Of a stretch of 6,908 nucleotides of DNA, positions 1 through 6,021 are shown piece by piece. This DNA is from JBMNNU01 sp050942695 (GTDB taxonomy: Bacteria > Chloroflexota > UBA6077). Position 1 is the stretch's first letter. Every line of letters begins with the position of its first letter. Where the stretch lies: positions 1-6,908 of the forward strand of contig JBMNNU010000174.1 of the NCBI GenBank assembly GCA_050942695.1, given 5' to 3'. The notes below the pieces were generated by a model. It had not been told where the DNA came from. It made no database searches and saw nothing but the letters and a program-made list of their open reading frames with translations. The translations under genes were made by a program, and so were the position numbers.

Positions 1-1
1 T

Positions 2-427
2 GAGCCGGGCGGGCGGTACTGCCGTTATCATCGCAGATCAAAGGAAACGCTGGAAGAAGATAAGGGGACGCAGGGCTCGGTTGATATGGTGACGCAAAGG
101 AGGCCAGCCTATACGTCCGAGGTCGCCTGCGAAATGGCGCCTGAACGAGAGCAACTCTTCTACTCTAAAGCTCTGGATGAGGGCGCTTGGGATCTGGAGG
201 TCGCGGCTGCAATGCGTGGCGTTAGCGACGAAATCGCGCTTCTCCGCATGTTGATTCGGAAAGCGATAAGAGAGGGCGATGCCGAAGCCACTCGAAAGGG
301 TATCGAAACCCTCTGCCGTGCCCTCAAGCTTCAATACGCCCTCGAAGGCCGCTCAGCCGAAGGGCTCGCCTCCTCCCTCGCCAGGGTGCTGGATGAAGTG
401 GGGAACGAGCTCGGCATCACCTTGTAA
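2..427 (+). CDS. Small protein with C-x2-H motif, 5' end beyond the window (partial)
   Basis: The frame is open from the left edge to the TAA at 425-427, so the ATG at 86 is probably internal. The upstream codons read GGRYCRYHRR, which resembles the second half of the C-x-C...GxxYCxxH putative zinc-binding motif found at the N-terminus of many small phage-like or accessory proteins. That part would lie outside the window. The body is helical and charged: EREQLF, then EIALLRMLIRKAIREGD, then a C-terminal helix ending DEVGNELGI. No enzyme motif is visible. ATG 86 has no good ribosome site at normal spacing; the nearest purine run is about 18 bases upstream. The sigma-like gene follows 56 bases later on the same strand, so the two may be cotranscribed. 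The function is unknown; a DNA- or phage-related role is only a guess from the motif. I am confident it is coding and less so about the true start. Confidence 0.7.
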   Translation, partial: EPGGRYCRYHRRSKETLEEDKGTQGSVDMVTQRRPAYTSEVACEMAPEREQLFYSKALDEGAWDLEVAAAMRGVSDEIALLRMLIRKAIREGDAEATRKGIETLCRALKLQYALEGRSAEGLASSLARVLDEVGNELGITL

Positions 428-483
428 GAGCAGATTGAGCATATTCGTTGGCAGGGTTCTTTGCCACCTGTGAGGCGGTTGAG

Positions 484-1071
484 ATGGGCCGGATGGAGAA
501 AGACGGTAGGATAGCATCCCTTGCTCTACGTTATCAGCGCGGGGAGCGTAAGCTGCTGGGCGAGCTGTACCGTGAGCTTGAGATATCGATCCACTGCATC
601 CTCAGAACTCTTATTTCTGGCGGGGTTCCCCTGCCACCTAGCATGGAGGCGGAGGACCTTTATCAGCAATCCTACGTGGCGTTGGCTGAGATCGTGCTGA
701 AGTGGAAACCGGATCGCAACAGCAACTTTACCGCCTATTTCCTCGCATCGTTTCCGTGGCGGATGGGTCGATATCTGCGTATGCAATCGCCCACGCGACG
801 GACGAGCCGCATTCAGTTGCACAGTGTGCCGCACGATCAGTTGTTGGAGCGTTTGGCTGATGTTCAAGGGGCGGATGGTCGAGAGTGGGATGGTGCACTT
901 GGGTGCGCGGAGCTATTGGAGGAGTTGCACGGCCTCGATTGCCGGATAGTACGGCTCCACCTCTTTCACGGGCTACCTTTTGCTCAGGTAAGTAAGATAG
1001 TGGGCATCAGTCGGTCCGAAGCCCATCGCCGTTACGGAAAGGCTATTCTCCGTTTGAGAGCGCTCACGTGA
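484..1071 (+). CDS. Sigma-70 family RNA polymerase sigma factor, compact (region 2 + region 4)
   Basis: This is a 195-residue protein with a sigma-70 layout. Region 2 spans about residues 10-100. It includes the helix EAEDLYQQSYVALAEIVLKW (55-74) and the aromatic patch FTAYFLASFPWRMGRYLR (82-99), where core binding and -10 recognition usually lie. Region 4 is residues 148-195, with a helix-turn-helix around FAQVSKIVGISRSEAHRRYG. There is no region 1.1 or 3, so it is ECF-like in size. I chose ATG 484 because GAGG at 472-475 sits 8 bases upstream. A TTG at 448 would add 12 residues but lacks a ribosome site, and ATG 493 is also possible. No anti-sigma factor is visible next to it; the partner upstream is the small C-x2-H protein. 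It presumably directs RNA polymerase to a small regulon, but the target promoters cannot be deduced here. Confidence 0.85.
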   Translation: MGRMEKDGRIASLALRYQRGERKLLGELYRELEISIHCILRTLISGGVPLPPSMEAEDLYQQSYVALAEIVLKWKPDRNSNFTAYFLASFPWRMGRYLRMQSPTRRTSRIQLHSVPHDQLLERLADVQGADGREWDGALGCAELLEELHGLDCRIVRLHLFHGLPFAQVSKIVGISRSEAHRRYGKAILRLRALT

Positions 1072-1192
1072 TGGTTCAGAAAAGCTCATCTGTGGTAACA
1101 TTCCGATGGACGTAGATAGCCTGAACCGTAAGGGCTGAGAACAGGAGATGGCGCTGACCTAACGACTGGTCTCCGGCAAATACAGAGGATAG

Positions 1193-1963
1193 ATGGATCT
1201 AACGCTAACGTTGTTAGGAACGGGAACATCGCATGGAGTGCCGGCTATCGGCTGTCGGTGCCCCGTATGCACCTCCAAAGACCCCAAAAACCAGCGCTTC
1301 CGCTGCTCGCTCCTCCTCCAGTATGGCGAACGGAACATTGTGATCGACACGGCCACGGAATTCCGGCTACAGGTGCTTCGGGCAGGCATAACACGGCTGG
1401 ATGCGGTGTTGTTAACCCACTCCCATGCGGACCACATAGGCGGACTGGACGATGTCCGATCTTTCAGCGAGATGCAGAAAGCAGCGGTTCCCTGCTACGG
1501 TAGCGCAGAGTGCCTGGATCAGATCCGGTGCCGTTTCGACTACATTTTTACCGACACTCAGATCGGAGGGGGGAAACCCAGGCTGTCGCTGATCCCCTCC
1601 GACGGCCCATTCGACCTATTCGGGCTGGAGATCGTCCCCGTACCGGTTTTGCACGGTCGATTGCCGGTGCTCGGCTTCCGATTTGGCCCGGCAGCCTACG
1701 TTACCGACTGTAGCCAGATCCCAGAACAGTCTATGGAGAAGCTGATGGGGTTGGATCTGTTGGTATTAGACGCTCTCCGCTGGCGGTCTCACCCAACCCA
1801 CTTCAACGTCGAGCAGGCCTTGGATGTGGTGGATCGTTTGCGCCCCCGAAAGACCTACTTCACCCATATCGCCCATGACCTCGATCATTCGACTACCAAT
1901 ACCCTTCTCCCTCCCGGCGTAGCGCTCGCCCATGATGGACTGAAGATCAGCCTGTCTTTATAG
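1193..1963 (+). CDS. PhnP-like MBL-fold metal-dependent phosphodiesterase
   Basis: The protein has 256 residues, the usual size for this family. It opens with the beta strand LTLTLLGTGTSHG, followed by C21-x-C23-x2-C26, which in E. coli PhnP is part of a structural zinc site. The metallo-beta-lactamase motif H76-S-H78-A-D80-H81 follows, then H154 (VLHGR), D172 (YVTDCS) and the C-terminal THIAHDLDH (224-232). These supply the expected ligands for two catalytic metals. PhnP hydrolyses 5-phosphoribosyl 1,2-cyclic phosphate in phosphonate breakdown, but no C-P lyase gene is seen here, so the substrate may be another cyclic phosphate or phosphodiester. It is probably cytoplasmic, as no signal peptide is seen. 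The start ATG has AGAGGA at 1184-1189, a rather short spacing of 3 bases. The next in-frame start (TTG) would cut into the first strand, so this start is kept. The gene stands alone, 121 bases after the sigma gene. Confidence 0.9.
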   Translation: MDLTLTLLGTGTSHGVPAIGCRCPVCTSKDPKNQRFRCSLLLQYGERNIVIDTATEFRLQVLRAGITRLDAVLLTHSHADHIGGLDDVRSFSEMQKAAVPCYGSAECLDQIRCRFDYIFTDTQIGGGKPRLSLIPSDGPFDLFGLEIVPVPVLHGRLPVLGFRFGPAAYVTDCSQIPEQSMEKLMGLDLLVLDALRWRSHPTHFNVEQALDVVDRLRPRKTYFTHIAHDLDHSTTNTLLPPGVALAHDGLKISLSL

Positions 1964-2087
1964 CACGGGTATACATGTTGCGAAACCCCACGGCTAGCAC
2001 TACTGCGTTAACTTTGTTTAGAACAGCCGCGTAAGCGGTCTATGCTGGGAGCGCGAGCGAGGAATTTGCCAGTGAGCCGATCCGATC

Positions 2088-2101
2088 AGACCGATCGGTC
2101 T
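2088..2101. promoter_or_regulatory. Perfect 14-bp palindrome, possible TetR-type operator
   Basis: The sequence AGACCGATCGGTCT equals its own reverse complement. GACC-N4-GGTC dyads of this kind are typical of operators bound by TetR-family repressors such as NemR. It lies 195 bases upstream of the glycoside hydrolase start and only 10 bases before the inverted-repeat element. No TetR-family gene is present in the window, so any regulator would act from elsewhere. The dyad is seen directly; the operator role is inference. Confidence 0.4.
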
Positions 2102-2111
2102 AGCCCGACAT

Positions 2112-2213
2112 AAAGTGTAGCCGCACCTTTTTGGGGTGCGCGTAACCTCGTGGAGGCCTCGCATCGTGGTTCATAACGAGGCGCGCGCAGGCTGAAGCCT
2201 TCGGCTACATTTT
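2112..2213. repeat. REP-like structured inverted-repeat element
   Basis: The outer arms 2112-2123 (AAAGTGTAGCCG) and 2202-2213 (CGGCTACATTTT) are complementary at 11 of 12 positions, and the odd pair would be a G-T wobble. Smaller stems are nested inside: CGCACC/GGTGCG (2122-2127 with 2135-2140), TGCGCG/CGCGCA (2137-2142 with 2184-2189), CCTCGT/ACGAGG (2146-2151 with 2176-2181), and AGGC-TGAA-GCCT (2189-2200). Some of these are mutually exclusive. The TGTAGCCG...CGGCTACA ends and the GGCTGAAGCC core resemble short interspersed repeats I associate with Chloroflexota and other environmental genomes, but copy number cannot be checked from one window. It could instead be the leader structure of the downstream gene. 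Confidence 0.5.
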
Positions 2214-2295
2214 GAGGGCAGGCCTCCGTGCTTCAGGGTGCTCAGCTTTGGTTGGGTAAAGGCATGGATGGCGGTAGTCACTAAGGAGCGTTGCA

Positions 2296-3540
2296 ATGGT
2301 ACGGTGGCTGGGGGGATTGCTGATAGTAACCGCACTCTCGATGCTTGCCTGCCTTACCCCGAGCCAACAGGCAGGGGTTCCTAGGCTTGCCGCCAATTTA
2401 GTGAGCGCCGATAGCGGGTATCTGCTTCTCTCTCAGGAACCCGATTACCCAACCCCCACCCCCAATACACTATCGAGTTCACCCCAGCCGCAGGCTACGA
2501 GGACTTCGGCCGAGACGGCTGGCAACACAAATAAGCGGTCGATGGTTTGGCAGAAGGCTTTCGCTTTTTGGAACCACAACCTGGATTTTGGCTCCAGGGC
2601 GAGCTTCATGTCGCTACGTCGACTGAAGGCCTCCGGCGCCAACACGGTTTCCCCCGTTATCACCTGGTTCGTAACCCATCCTTACGACGTTAATATCCAT
2701 AGTGGCAAATGGACTCCGAAGGACGAAGATCTGATCGCGGTCGTCAACGAGGCGCATCGCCTAGGCCTGCAGGTGGTTTTCCGACTCCATATCGACTGTG
2801 AGGATGGCACCTGGCGCGCCCGGATCAACCCGGACGATAAGGATGCCTTCTTCTCCGCGTACCGATCGGTCCTGCTTCACTACGCCGACCTCGCCCGAAA
2901 TCACAATGTGGAAGGGATGGTGATCGGGGCGGAGCTAAGCAGCCTCAGTGGGCCATCTTACACCCATTACTGGCGCTCCATGATCGCCGAGGTTCGCGGT
3001 CGCTTCGACGGCTTCCTCACCTACAGCGCTCAGTGGGGCTCTGCTCCGGCGTCCGCCGAGCAGGACCAGTTCAGGGAATACGAGCAGATCGAGTTCTGGC
3101 CTGATCTTGACTATCTAGGGATTTCGGCTTACTTCGAGCTCACTCAAGACGGGCAACCGAGCCCGACCAACCAGGAATTGGTGTTCAACTGGGATGAATG
3201 GCGAAAGCTCAGAATCGAGCCGTTTCAGGCTAGATACGATATGCCTCTCATCTTCACCGAAGTCGGCTATCCAAGTGCTCCCGAAGCTGCTCGCCACCCT
3301 TGGGCTGGAGGCGGTTCCAGCATGGTGAACCTTCAACTCCAGGCAGCCCTGTACGATGCACTCTTCGAGAGTTGGGCTGGGGTCGATTGGTTTCACGGGG
3401 CATACCTCTGGTTCTGGCCATCGGATTTCGAGCGCGGCGGTCTCGCCGACTCCGATTATCCACCTCTTGGTAAGCCTGCGGAGCAGGTTCTTCGCAACTG
3501 GTATCAACTTCTAGACGATATGGAGCGTCCTGCGCGATAG
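2296..3540 (+). CDS. Secreted lipoprotein-like glycoside hydrolase, GH113-like (putative beta-mannanase)
   Basis: The protein has 414 residues. The N-terminus has a short basic start (R3), a hydrophobic stretch (5-18) and Cys19 in a loose lipobox (MLAC), suggesting export and membrane anchoring. A Pro/Thr/Ser/Gln-rich linker follows (about 49-80). The catalytic part (about 84-405) looks like a TIM barrel. It contains a WNHNLDF start, SGANTVSPVITWF (113-125), GLQVVFRLHID (157-167), a putative acid/base Glu213 in VIGAELSSL, DYLGISAYFEL (272-282), a putative nucleophile Glu322 in IFTEVGYPS, and a WFHGAYLWFWP strand near the end. This spacing of catalytic glutamates and the TEVGY motif fit GH113, whose characterised members are endo-beta-1,4-mannanases. 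The exact substrate is not certain. AAGGAG lies 7 bases before ATG 2296. No sugar transporter or other carbohydrate gene is adjacent, so it seems to be a stand-alone enzyme. Confidence 0.8.
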   Translation: MVRWLGGLLIVTALSMLACLTPSQQAGVPRLAANLVSADSGYLLLSQEPDYPTPTPNTLSSSPQPQATRTSAETAGNTNKRSMVWQKAFAFWNHNLDFGSRASFMSLRRLKASGANTVSPVITWFVTHPYDVNIHSGKWTPKDEDLIAVVNEAHRLGLQVVFRLHIDCEDGTWRARINPDDKDAFFSAYRSVLLHYADLARNHNVEGMVIGAELSSLSGPSYTHYWRSMIAEVRGRFDGFLTYSAQWGSAPASAEQDQFREYEQIEFWPDLDYLGISAYFELTQDGQPSPTNQELVFNWDEWRKLRIEPFQARYDMPLIFTEVGYPSAPEAARHPWAGGGSSMVNLQLQAALYDALFESWAGVDWFHGAYLWFWPSDFERGGLADSDYPPLGKPAEQVLRNWYQLLDDMERPAR

Positions 3541-3545
3541 GTGCG

Positions 3546-3574
3546 TTGAAACCTGGGTAGGTGAGAGTTACAAT
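3546..3574 (+). promoter_or_regulatory. Sigma-70-type promoter of corA
   Basis: TTGAAA (3546-3551) and TACAAT (3569-3574) each match the consensus at five of six positions and are separated by exactly 17 bases. Transcription would begin near 3581, giving a leader of only about 20 bases before the corA start. That leaves no room for a magnesium-sensing riboswitch. Confidence 0.65.
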
Positions 3575-3587
3575 TCATAAAGTGAAG

Positions 3588-3592
3588 GGAGG
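3588..3592 (+). promoter_or_regulatory. Ribosome binding site deciding the corA start
   Basis: GGAGG sits 8 bases before ATG 3601. It would overlap the alternative GTG at 3592, which therefore cannot be the start. The surrounding purine run (3585-3595) makes this the strongest site in the window. Confidence 0.75.
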
Positions 3593-3600
3593 TGAGATGG

Positions 3601-4578
3601 ATGGTATTGAAGGGGAATCCGTCGCCCGTCGTCGCTGCTGGGCTGCGCGCCGAGGAACGAAAACTCAATCTGCAGATAGCTCGACAGGGCAAGATCACCT
3701 GGGTCAATATCGAGCGCCCCACGAGGGACGAGATCGAGTGGCTGCGGCAGAACTATCGCTTCCACCCCCTCCATCTCGACGACTGTCTTAGCAAGATCCA
3801 GCGCCCAAAGATAGACGAGCACGAAGATTACCTATTTATCGTCCTCCACTTCCCCGTCTTCAACAAGATGGCGCGGGTCACCGTGGCCAGCGAGGTAGAC
3901 ATCTTCGTGGGGCCCGACTATTTCGTTACCGTCCACGCTGGCGACATTAAGCCGTTGAGGCGGATGTTCCAGGAGTGCGTAAGCAACCAAGCTGCTCGCC
4001 AGGAGTTGATGGGCAAGAGTAGCGGCTACCTACTGTACCGGGTAGTGGACAGGCTCGTGGACTACTGCTTCCCCATACTCAACAAGATAGACAACAACAT
4101 CGAGGCGGTGGAAGATACGATCTTTGATGAAGATGTCAAGCAGACGGTGCGGGACATCTCGGTGATAAGGCGGGATATCATCAACTTCAGGCGCATCATC
4201 AAGCCCCAGATCCCGGTGATATCGAGCCTGGAGCATAAGGAGATGCCCTTCCTCCAGGAGGATCTGGAAGCCTACTTTGGAGATATTGCCGACCACGTAG
4301 CCAAGATCTGGGACATCCTGGAGGACTACAAAGAGGTCGTAGAGGGCTTGGCCGATACCAACGACTCCCTCACATCCTACCGTTTGAACGAGGTGATGAA
4401 GATCCTCACCACGATCTCGGTGATCATACTGCCTTTAACGTTGGTAACAGGTATCTACGGGATGAACATCCTGCTCCCGGTGCAAGAAGACCCGAAAGCC
4501 TTTGTCATAATCATGGCAGTGATGCTGCTGATCGCGGCGGCTATGCTTGGCTACTTCCGGAAGAAGAAGTGGATTTAG
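3601..4578 (+). CDS. corA: CorA family magnesium/divalent cation channel
   Basis: With ATG 3601 the protein has 325 residues, normal for CorA. A large N-terminal cytoplasmic domain (about 1-260) with charged helices is followed by two membrane segments at the C-terminus. The signature Y286-G287-M288-N289 closes the first segment (about 263-285, rich in Ile, Leu and Thr). A short loop, ILLPVQEDPK, leads to the second segment (about 300-319) and a basic tail, RKKKWI, facing the cytoplasm. CorA pentamers let Mg2+, and also Co2+ or Ni2+, cross the inner membrane, and the soluble domain senses cytoplasmic Mg2+. The gene is 60 bases after the glycoside hydrolase but has its own promoter. Its last 38 bases overlap the 3' end of the Nudix gene on the other strand, with no terminator between. 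Ion preference (Mg versus Co or Zn) cannot be read from the sequence. Confidence 0.95.
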   Translation: MVLKGNPSPVVAAGLRAEERKLNLQIARQGKITWVNIERPTRDEIEWLRQNYRFHPLHLDDCLSKIQRPKIDEHEDYLFIVLHFPVFNKMARVTVASEVDIFVGPDYFVTVHAGDIKPLRRMFQECVSNQAARQELMGKSSGYLLYRVVDRLVDYCFPILNKIDNNIEAVEDTIFDEDVKQTVRDISVIRRDIINFRRIIKPQIPVISSLEHKEMPFLQEDLEAYFGDIADHVAKIWDILEDYKEVVEGLADTNDSLTSYRLNEVMKILTTISVIILPLTLVTGIYGMNILLPVQEDPKAFVIIMAVMLLIAAAMLGYFRKKKWI

Positions 4579-5077
4579 GTGGGATCTTTTCCAGCGCCTC
4601 GCGGTGAGCTTTGAAGGCAATCTGATCGGGGAGGCGGTCCAGCGGGAACGCTCTCACCTCGGCTGCATCGTCTCCAGCTTTGGGCCGGCCGCTCACGATA
4701 TCCCCGGTATAGACCACCAGCAGGCACGGCCCCCGCGGGTCTCCCCGCTCCATCAGGACGTCCACGAGCCCCGTGAGCCGCACCTCGACGTCCAACTCCT
4801 CCTTCAGCTCTCGGATCGCGGCCTCTTTCGGACCCTCCCCATACTCCATGAAGCCTGAAGGGAGAGTCCACTGCCCTTTGAAAGGCTCGTGCTTGCGTCG
4901 AACCATCAGCACCTGGCCATCCTGCAGGATGGCAACGGCTGATGCCATGTTGGACTTGGGGTAGTAGACCCAACCGCAGGATGGGCAGGTCTGGCGCTGG
5001 TGCTCGCCGTCGCGGCGAGCTACCAACCGTGTGCCGCAGCGTATACAGTAGTGTGCAGGAGGTGGTTTATGTGGCAG
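4541..5077 (-). CDS. Nudix hydrolase with N-terminal zinc ribbon, probable CTG start
   Basis: Starting at CTG 5077 the protein has 178 residues. A zinc ribbon comes first, C11-x2-C14 and C31-x2-C34 (YCIRCG and CPSCGWVYYP), as in NADH-pyrophosphatase-type Nudix proteins. The Nudix fold follows, with the complete box Gx5Ex7REUxEE: G75, E81, R89-E90-L91-K92-E93-E94. The catalytic glutamates that bind Mg2+ are present. The NudC-type SQPWPFPxS motif is absent, so NADH is not the assured substrate; an ADP-ribose- or nucleotide-type pyrophosphatase is plausible. The first canonical start in frame is TTG 5026, which would remove the first cysteine pair (161 residues). CTG lies one base after the greA stop, with AGAGGAG at good spacing, so translation is probably coupled to greA. 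The Ser-rich C-terminal tail (KSTSSSGSSQA) is encoded opposite the end of corA. Confidence 0.9.
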   Translation of the reverse strand: MPHKPPPAHYCIRCGTRLVARRDGEHQRQTCPSCGWVYYPKSNMASAVAILQDGQVLMVRRKHEPFKGQWTLPSGFMEYGEGPKEAAIRELKEELDVEVRLTGLVDVLMERGDPRGPCLLVVYTGDIVSGRPKAGDDAAEVRAFPLDRLPDQIAFKAHREALEKIPPKSTSSSGSSQA

Positions 5078-5078
5078 T

Positions 5079-5939
5079 TTACCGCTCCTCTACCTTCTCC
5101 ACCCGTAGCCTGAGGGTTCCGGCCGGAACATCCACCGATACGTCGTCCCCCACTTTCTTGCCGGTTAGGGCCTTTCCGACGGGCGATTGGATGGAGATTT
5201 TCCCATGCCTTGGATCGATTTCCCCCGGACCGACCAGCTCGTAGACGATCTCCTCATCTTCATCCAGGTCACGGAGGGTGACCCTGCTTCCAAGGTCGAT
5301 AACGTTGGCTGAGCCGGCCTCAGCCACTACCTGCCCATTTTCAAGAATTCGCTTCAACTCTCTGATCCGGGCTTCAACCTCGCCCTGGTGCTGCTTTGCT
5401 ACGTCGTAGGGGGCGTTCTCCCGGAAGTCTTTGTCCGCCGCTGCGATTCGAAGCTCCTCGGCGATTTTTGGTCGCATCTCAGTCTCGAGGAAGTTCAACT
5501 CCTCAACAAGCTTTTGATACCCCTCGCGGGTTAGTCGGATCTGGTTGCCGTTTTTAGTGGCATCGGTTGTAGTGCTTTTGTGACCCTGCTCGGTACTCTT
5601 CTTGCGCTTTAATTTGATGTTGATGGCCAGATTAGTATTGATCCAGCGCTGGCGCCTGGCCACAACAAGGAAGGTCCTGAGCGCTTCCAATCTCTCGGTG
5701 ACACCGGTTCTCGCCTCACCCGTCAGTTGCTCCTGGTATCTCTCCAGGTCGGGCGGGGTAATCGATTGGATGGGACGCTGTGGTCCAAACCAGCGGGCAA
5801 AAGCGTTTAGATCCAGGGCGAGAGCGTTTCTCTCCTCCTGGGTTAGGCTAGAAAGATAGCTCCCCATAGCTTGGGAAAGAGTCAAGTTTGACTCGGATAC
5901 CAGAGAGCTACTAGAATCTTTCTTTGCGGAGTGGGGCAT
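5079..5939 (-). CDS. greA: GreA transcript cleavage factor with N-terminal recombinase-type SAM-like domain
   Basis: The protein has 286 residues, against about 158 for a standard GreA. Residues 133-286 are a full GreA. The N-terminal coiled coil (about 136-205) has its tip at D171-F-R-E174-N-A-P-Y, matching the catalytic Asp and Glu that hold Mg2+ in the RNA polymerase secondary channel. The C-terminal FKBP-like domain (about 211-284) includes SPVGKALTGKKVGD. GreA rescues backtracked polymerase by stimulating transcript cleavage. Residues 19-105 resemble the N-terminal core-binding domain of XerC/phage-type integrases: YLSSL...ITPPDLERYQEQL...RLEALRTFLVVARRQRWINTNLA. No catalytic recombinase domain follows. 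A Lys/Thr-rich linker (106-132) joins the two parts. No ATG, GTG or TTG occurs between codon 93 and the GreA domain, so the fusion is translated as one. The start ATG has GGAGG at 5949-5953, 9 bases upstream. Confidence 0.93.
   Translation of the reverse strand: MPHSAKKDSSSSLVSESNLTLSQAMGSYLSSLTQEERNALALDLNAFARWFGPQRPIQSITPPDLERYQEQLTGEARTGVTERLEALRTFLVVARRQRWINTNLAINIKLKRKKSTEQGHKSTTTDATKNGNQIRLTREGYQKLVEELNFLETEMRPKIAEELRIAAADKDFRENAPYDVAKQHQGEVEARIRELKRILENGQVVAEAGSANVIDLGSRVTLRDLDEDEEIVYELVGPGEIDPRHGKISIQSPVGKALTGKKVGDDVSVDVPAGTLRLRVEKVEER
5085..5091 (-). promoter_or_regulatory. Ribosome binding site of the Nudix gene inside greA
   Basis: On the minus strand AGAGGAG lies within the last codons of greA, 7 bases before the CTG at 5077-5075. 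No ATG, GTG or TTG exists in the Nudix frame between the in-frame TAG at 5092-5090 and TTG 5026. This site therefore supports CTG as the start and coupling to greA termination. Confidence 0.6.
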
Positions 5940-5977
5940 CGGGTCCGTCCTCCGAATTATCTGGGGTTATTGCGGAA

Positions 5978-6007
5978 ATTATATCGGATAGCCGCTGGCA
6001 TCGCCAA
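5978..6007 (-). promoter_or_regulatory. Promoter of the greA-Nudix pair
   Basis: On the minus strand there is a perfect -10 box TATAAT (5983-5978) and a -35-like TTGGCG (6007-6002, four of six consensus bases) with an 18-base spacer. Transcription would start near 5971, about 30 bases before the greA ATG. The -35 box lies inside a dyad (5991-6011) and only 14 bases from the divergent rsmG start. Confidence 0.65.
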
Positions 6008-6011
6008 CGGC
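5991..6011. repeat. 21-bp imperfect dyad between greA promoter and rsmG
   Basis: GCCGCTGGC and GCCAACGGC are complementary at 8 of 9 positions around a 3-base centre (ATC). The dyad overlaps the greA -35 box. On the plus strand it ends 2 bases before the likely rsmG ribosome site (GAGGG, 6014-6018). It could be an operator for both genes or a hairpin in the rsmG leader; nothing in the sequence decides between these. Confidence 0.45.
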
Positions 6012-6021
6012 ATGAGGGATC

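Larger units (their letters stand above)
1964..2295. other. 332-bp intergenic region with palindrome and structured repeat
   Basis: No convincing protein gene lies here. It contains a small GTAA-loop hairpin (CCGC/GCGG, 2027-2038), a run of three CGATC units (2077-2098), a perfect 14-bp palindrome (2088-2101) and an inverted-repeat element (2112-2213). The last 80 bases lead into the glycoside hydrolase gene, whose ribosome site AAGGAG is at 2283-2288, 7 bases before ATG 2296. I could not find a good -35/-10 pair for that gene, so its promoter is unplaced; it may lie near the palindrome. No clear terminator with a T-run follows the PhnP-like gene. Confidence 0.7.

Noticed and set aside
96..103. 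Strong ribosome-site-like AAAGGAGG
   Set aside because: No start codon in the coding frame follows at proper spacing; it lies inside the first gene, which seems to begin upstream of the window.
526..867. 113-codon minus-strand frame opposite the sigma factor
   Set aside because: Region 2 of the sigma factor is clearly coded on the plus strand; the antisense translation has no motif.
1075..1101. Possible promoter TTCAGA/TAACAT before the PhnP-like gene
   Set aside because: The spacing is 15 bases and both boxes match poorly, so it was not called.
1071..1115. 14-codon frame starting at an ATG that overlaps the sigma factor stop (TGATG)
   Set aside because: The stop-start overlap is suggestive, but the peptide is tiny, has no features and no ribosome site of note.
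2014..2046. TTGTTT followed by TATGCT as a promoter for the glycoside hydrolase
   Set aside because: The spacer is 21 bases, too long for a sigma-70-type promoter.
2264..2284. Six-codon ATG frame just before the glycoside hydrolase, possible leader peptide
   Set aside because: It lacks a repeated regulatory codon and a paired attenuator/terminator; chance is more likely.
3115..3507. 130-codon open frame on the minus strand within the glycoside hydrolase gene
   Set aside because: It is fully antisense to a gene with clear catalytic motifs, and its translation shows no recognisable domain; it is a shadow of codon bias.
4575..4973. 132-codon minus-strand frame overlapping the Nudix gene in another phase
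   Set aside because: The Nudix box and zinc ribbon lie in the other frame; this one is Arg/Gly-rich low-complexity translation typical of a shifted frame.
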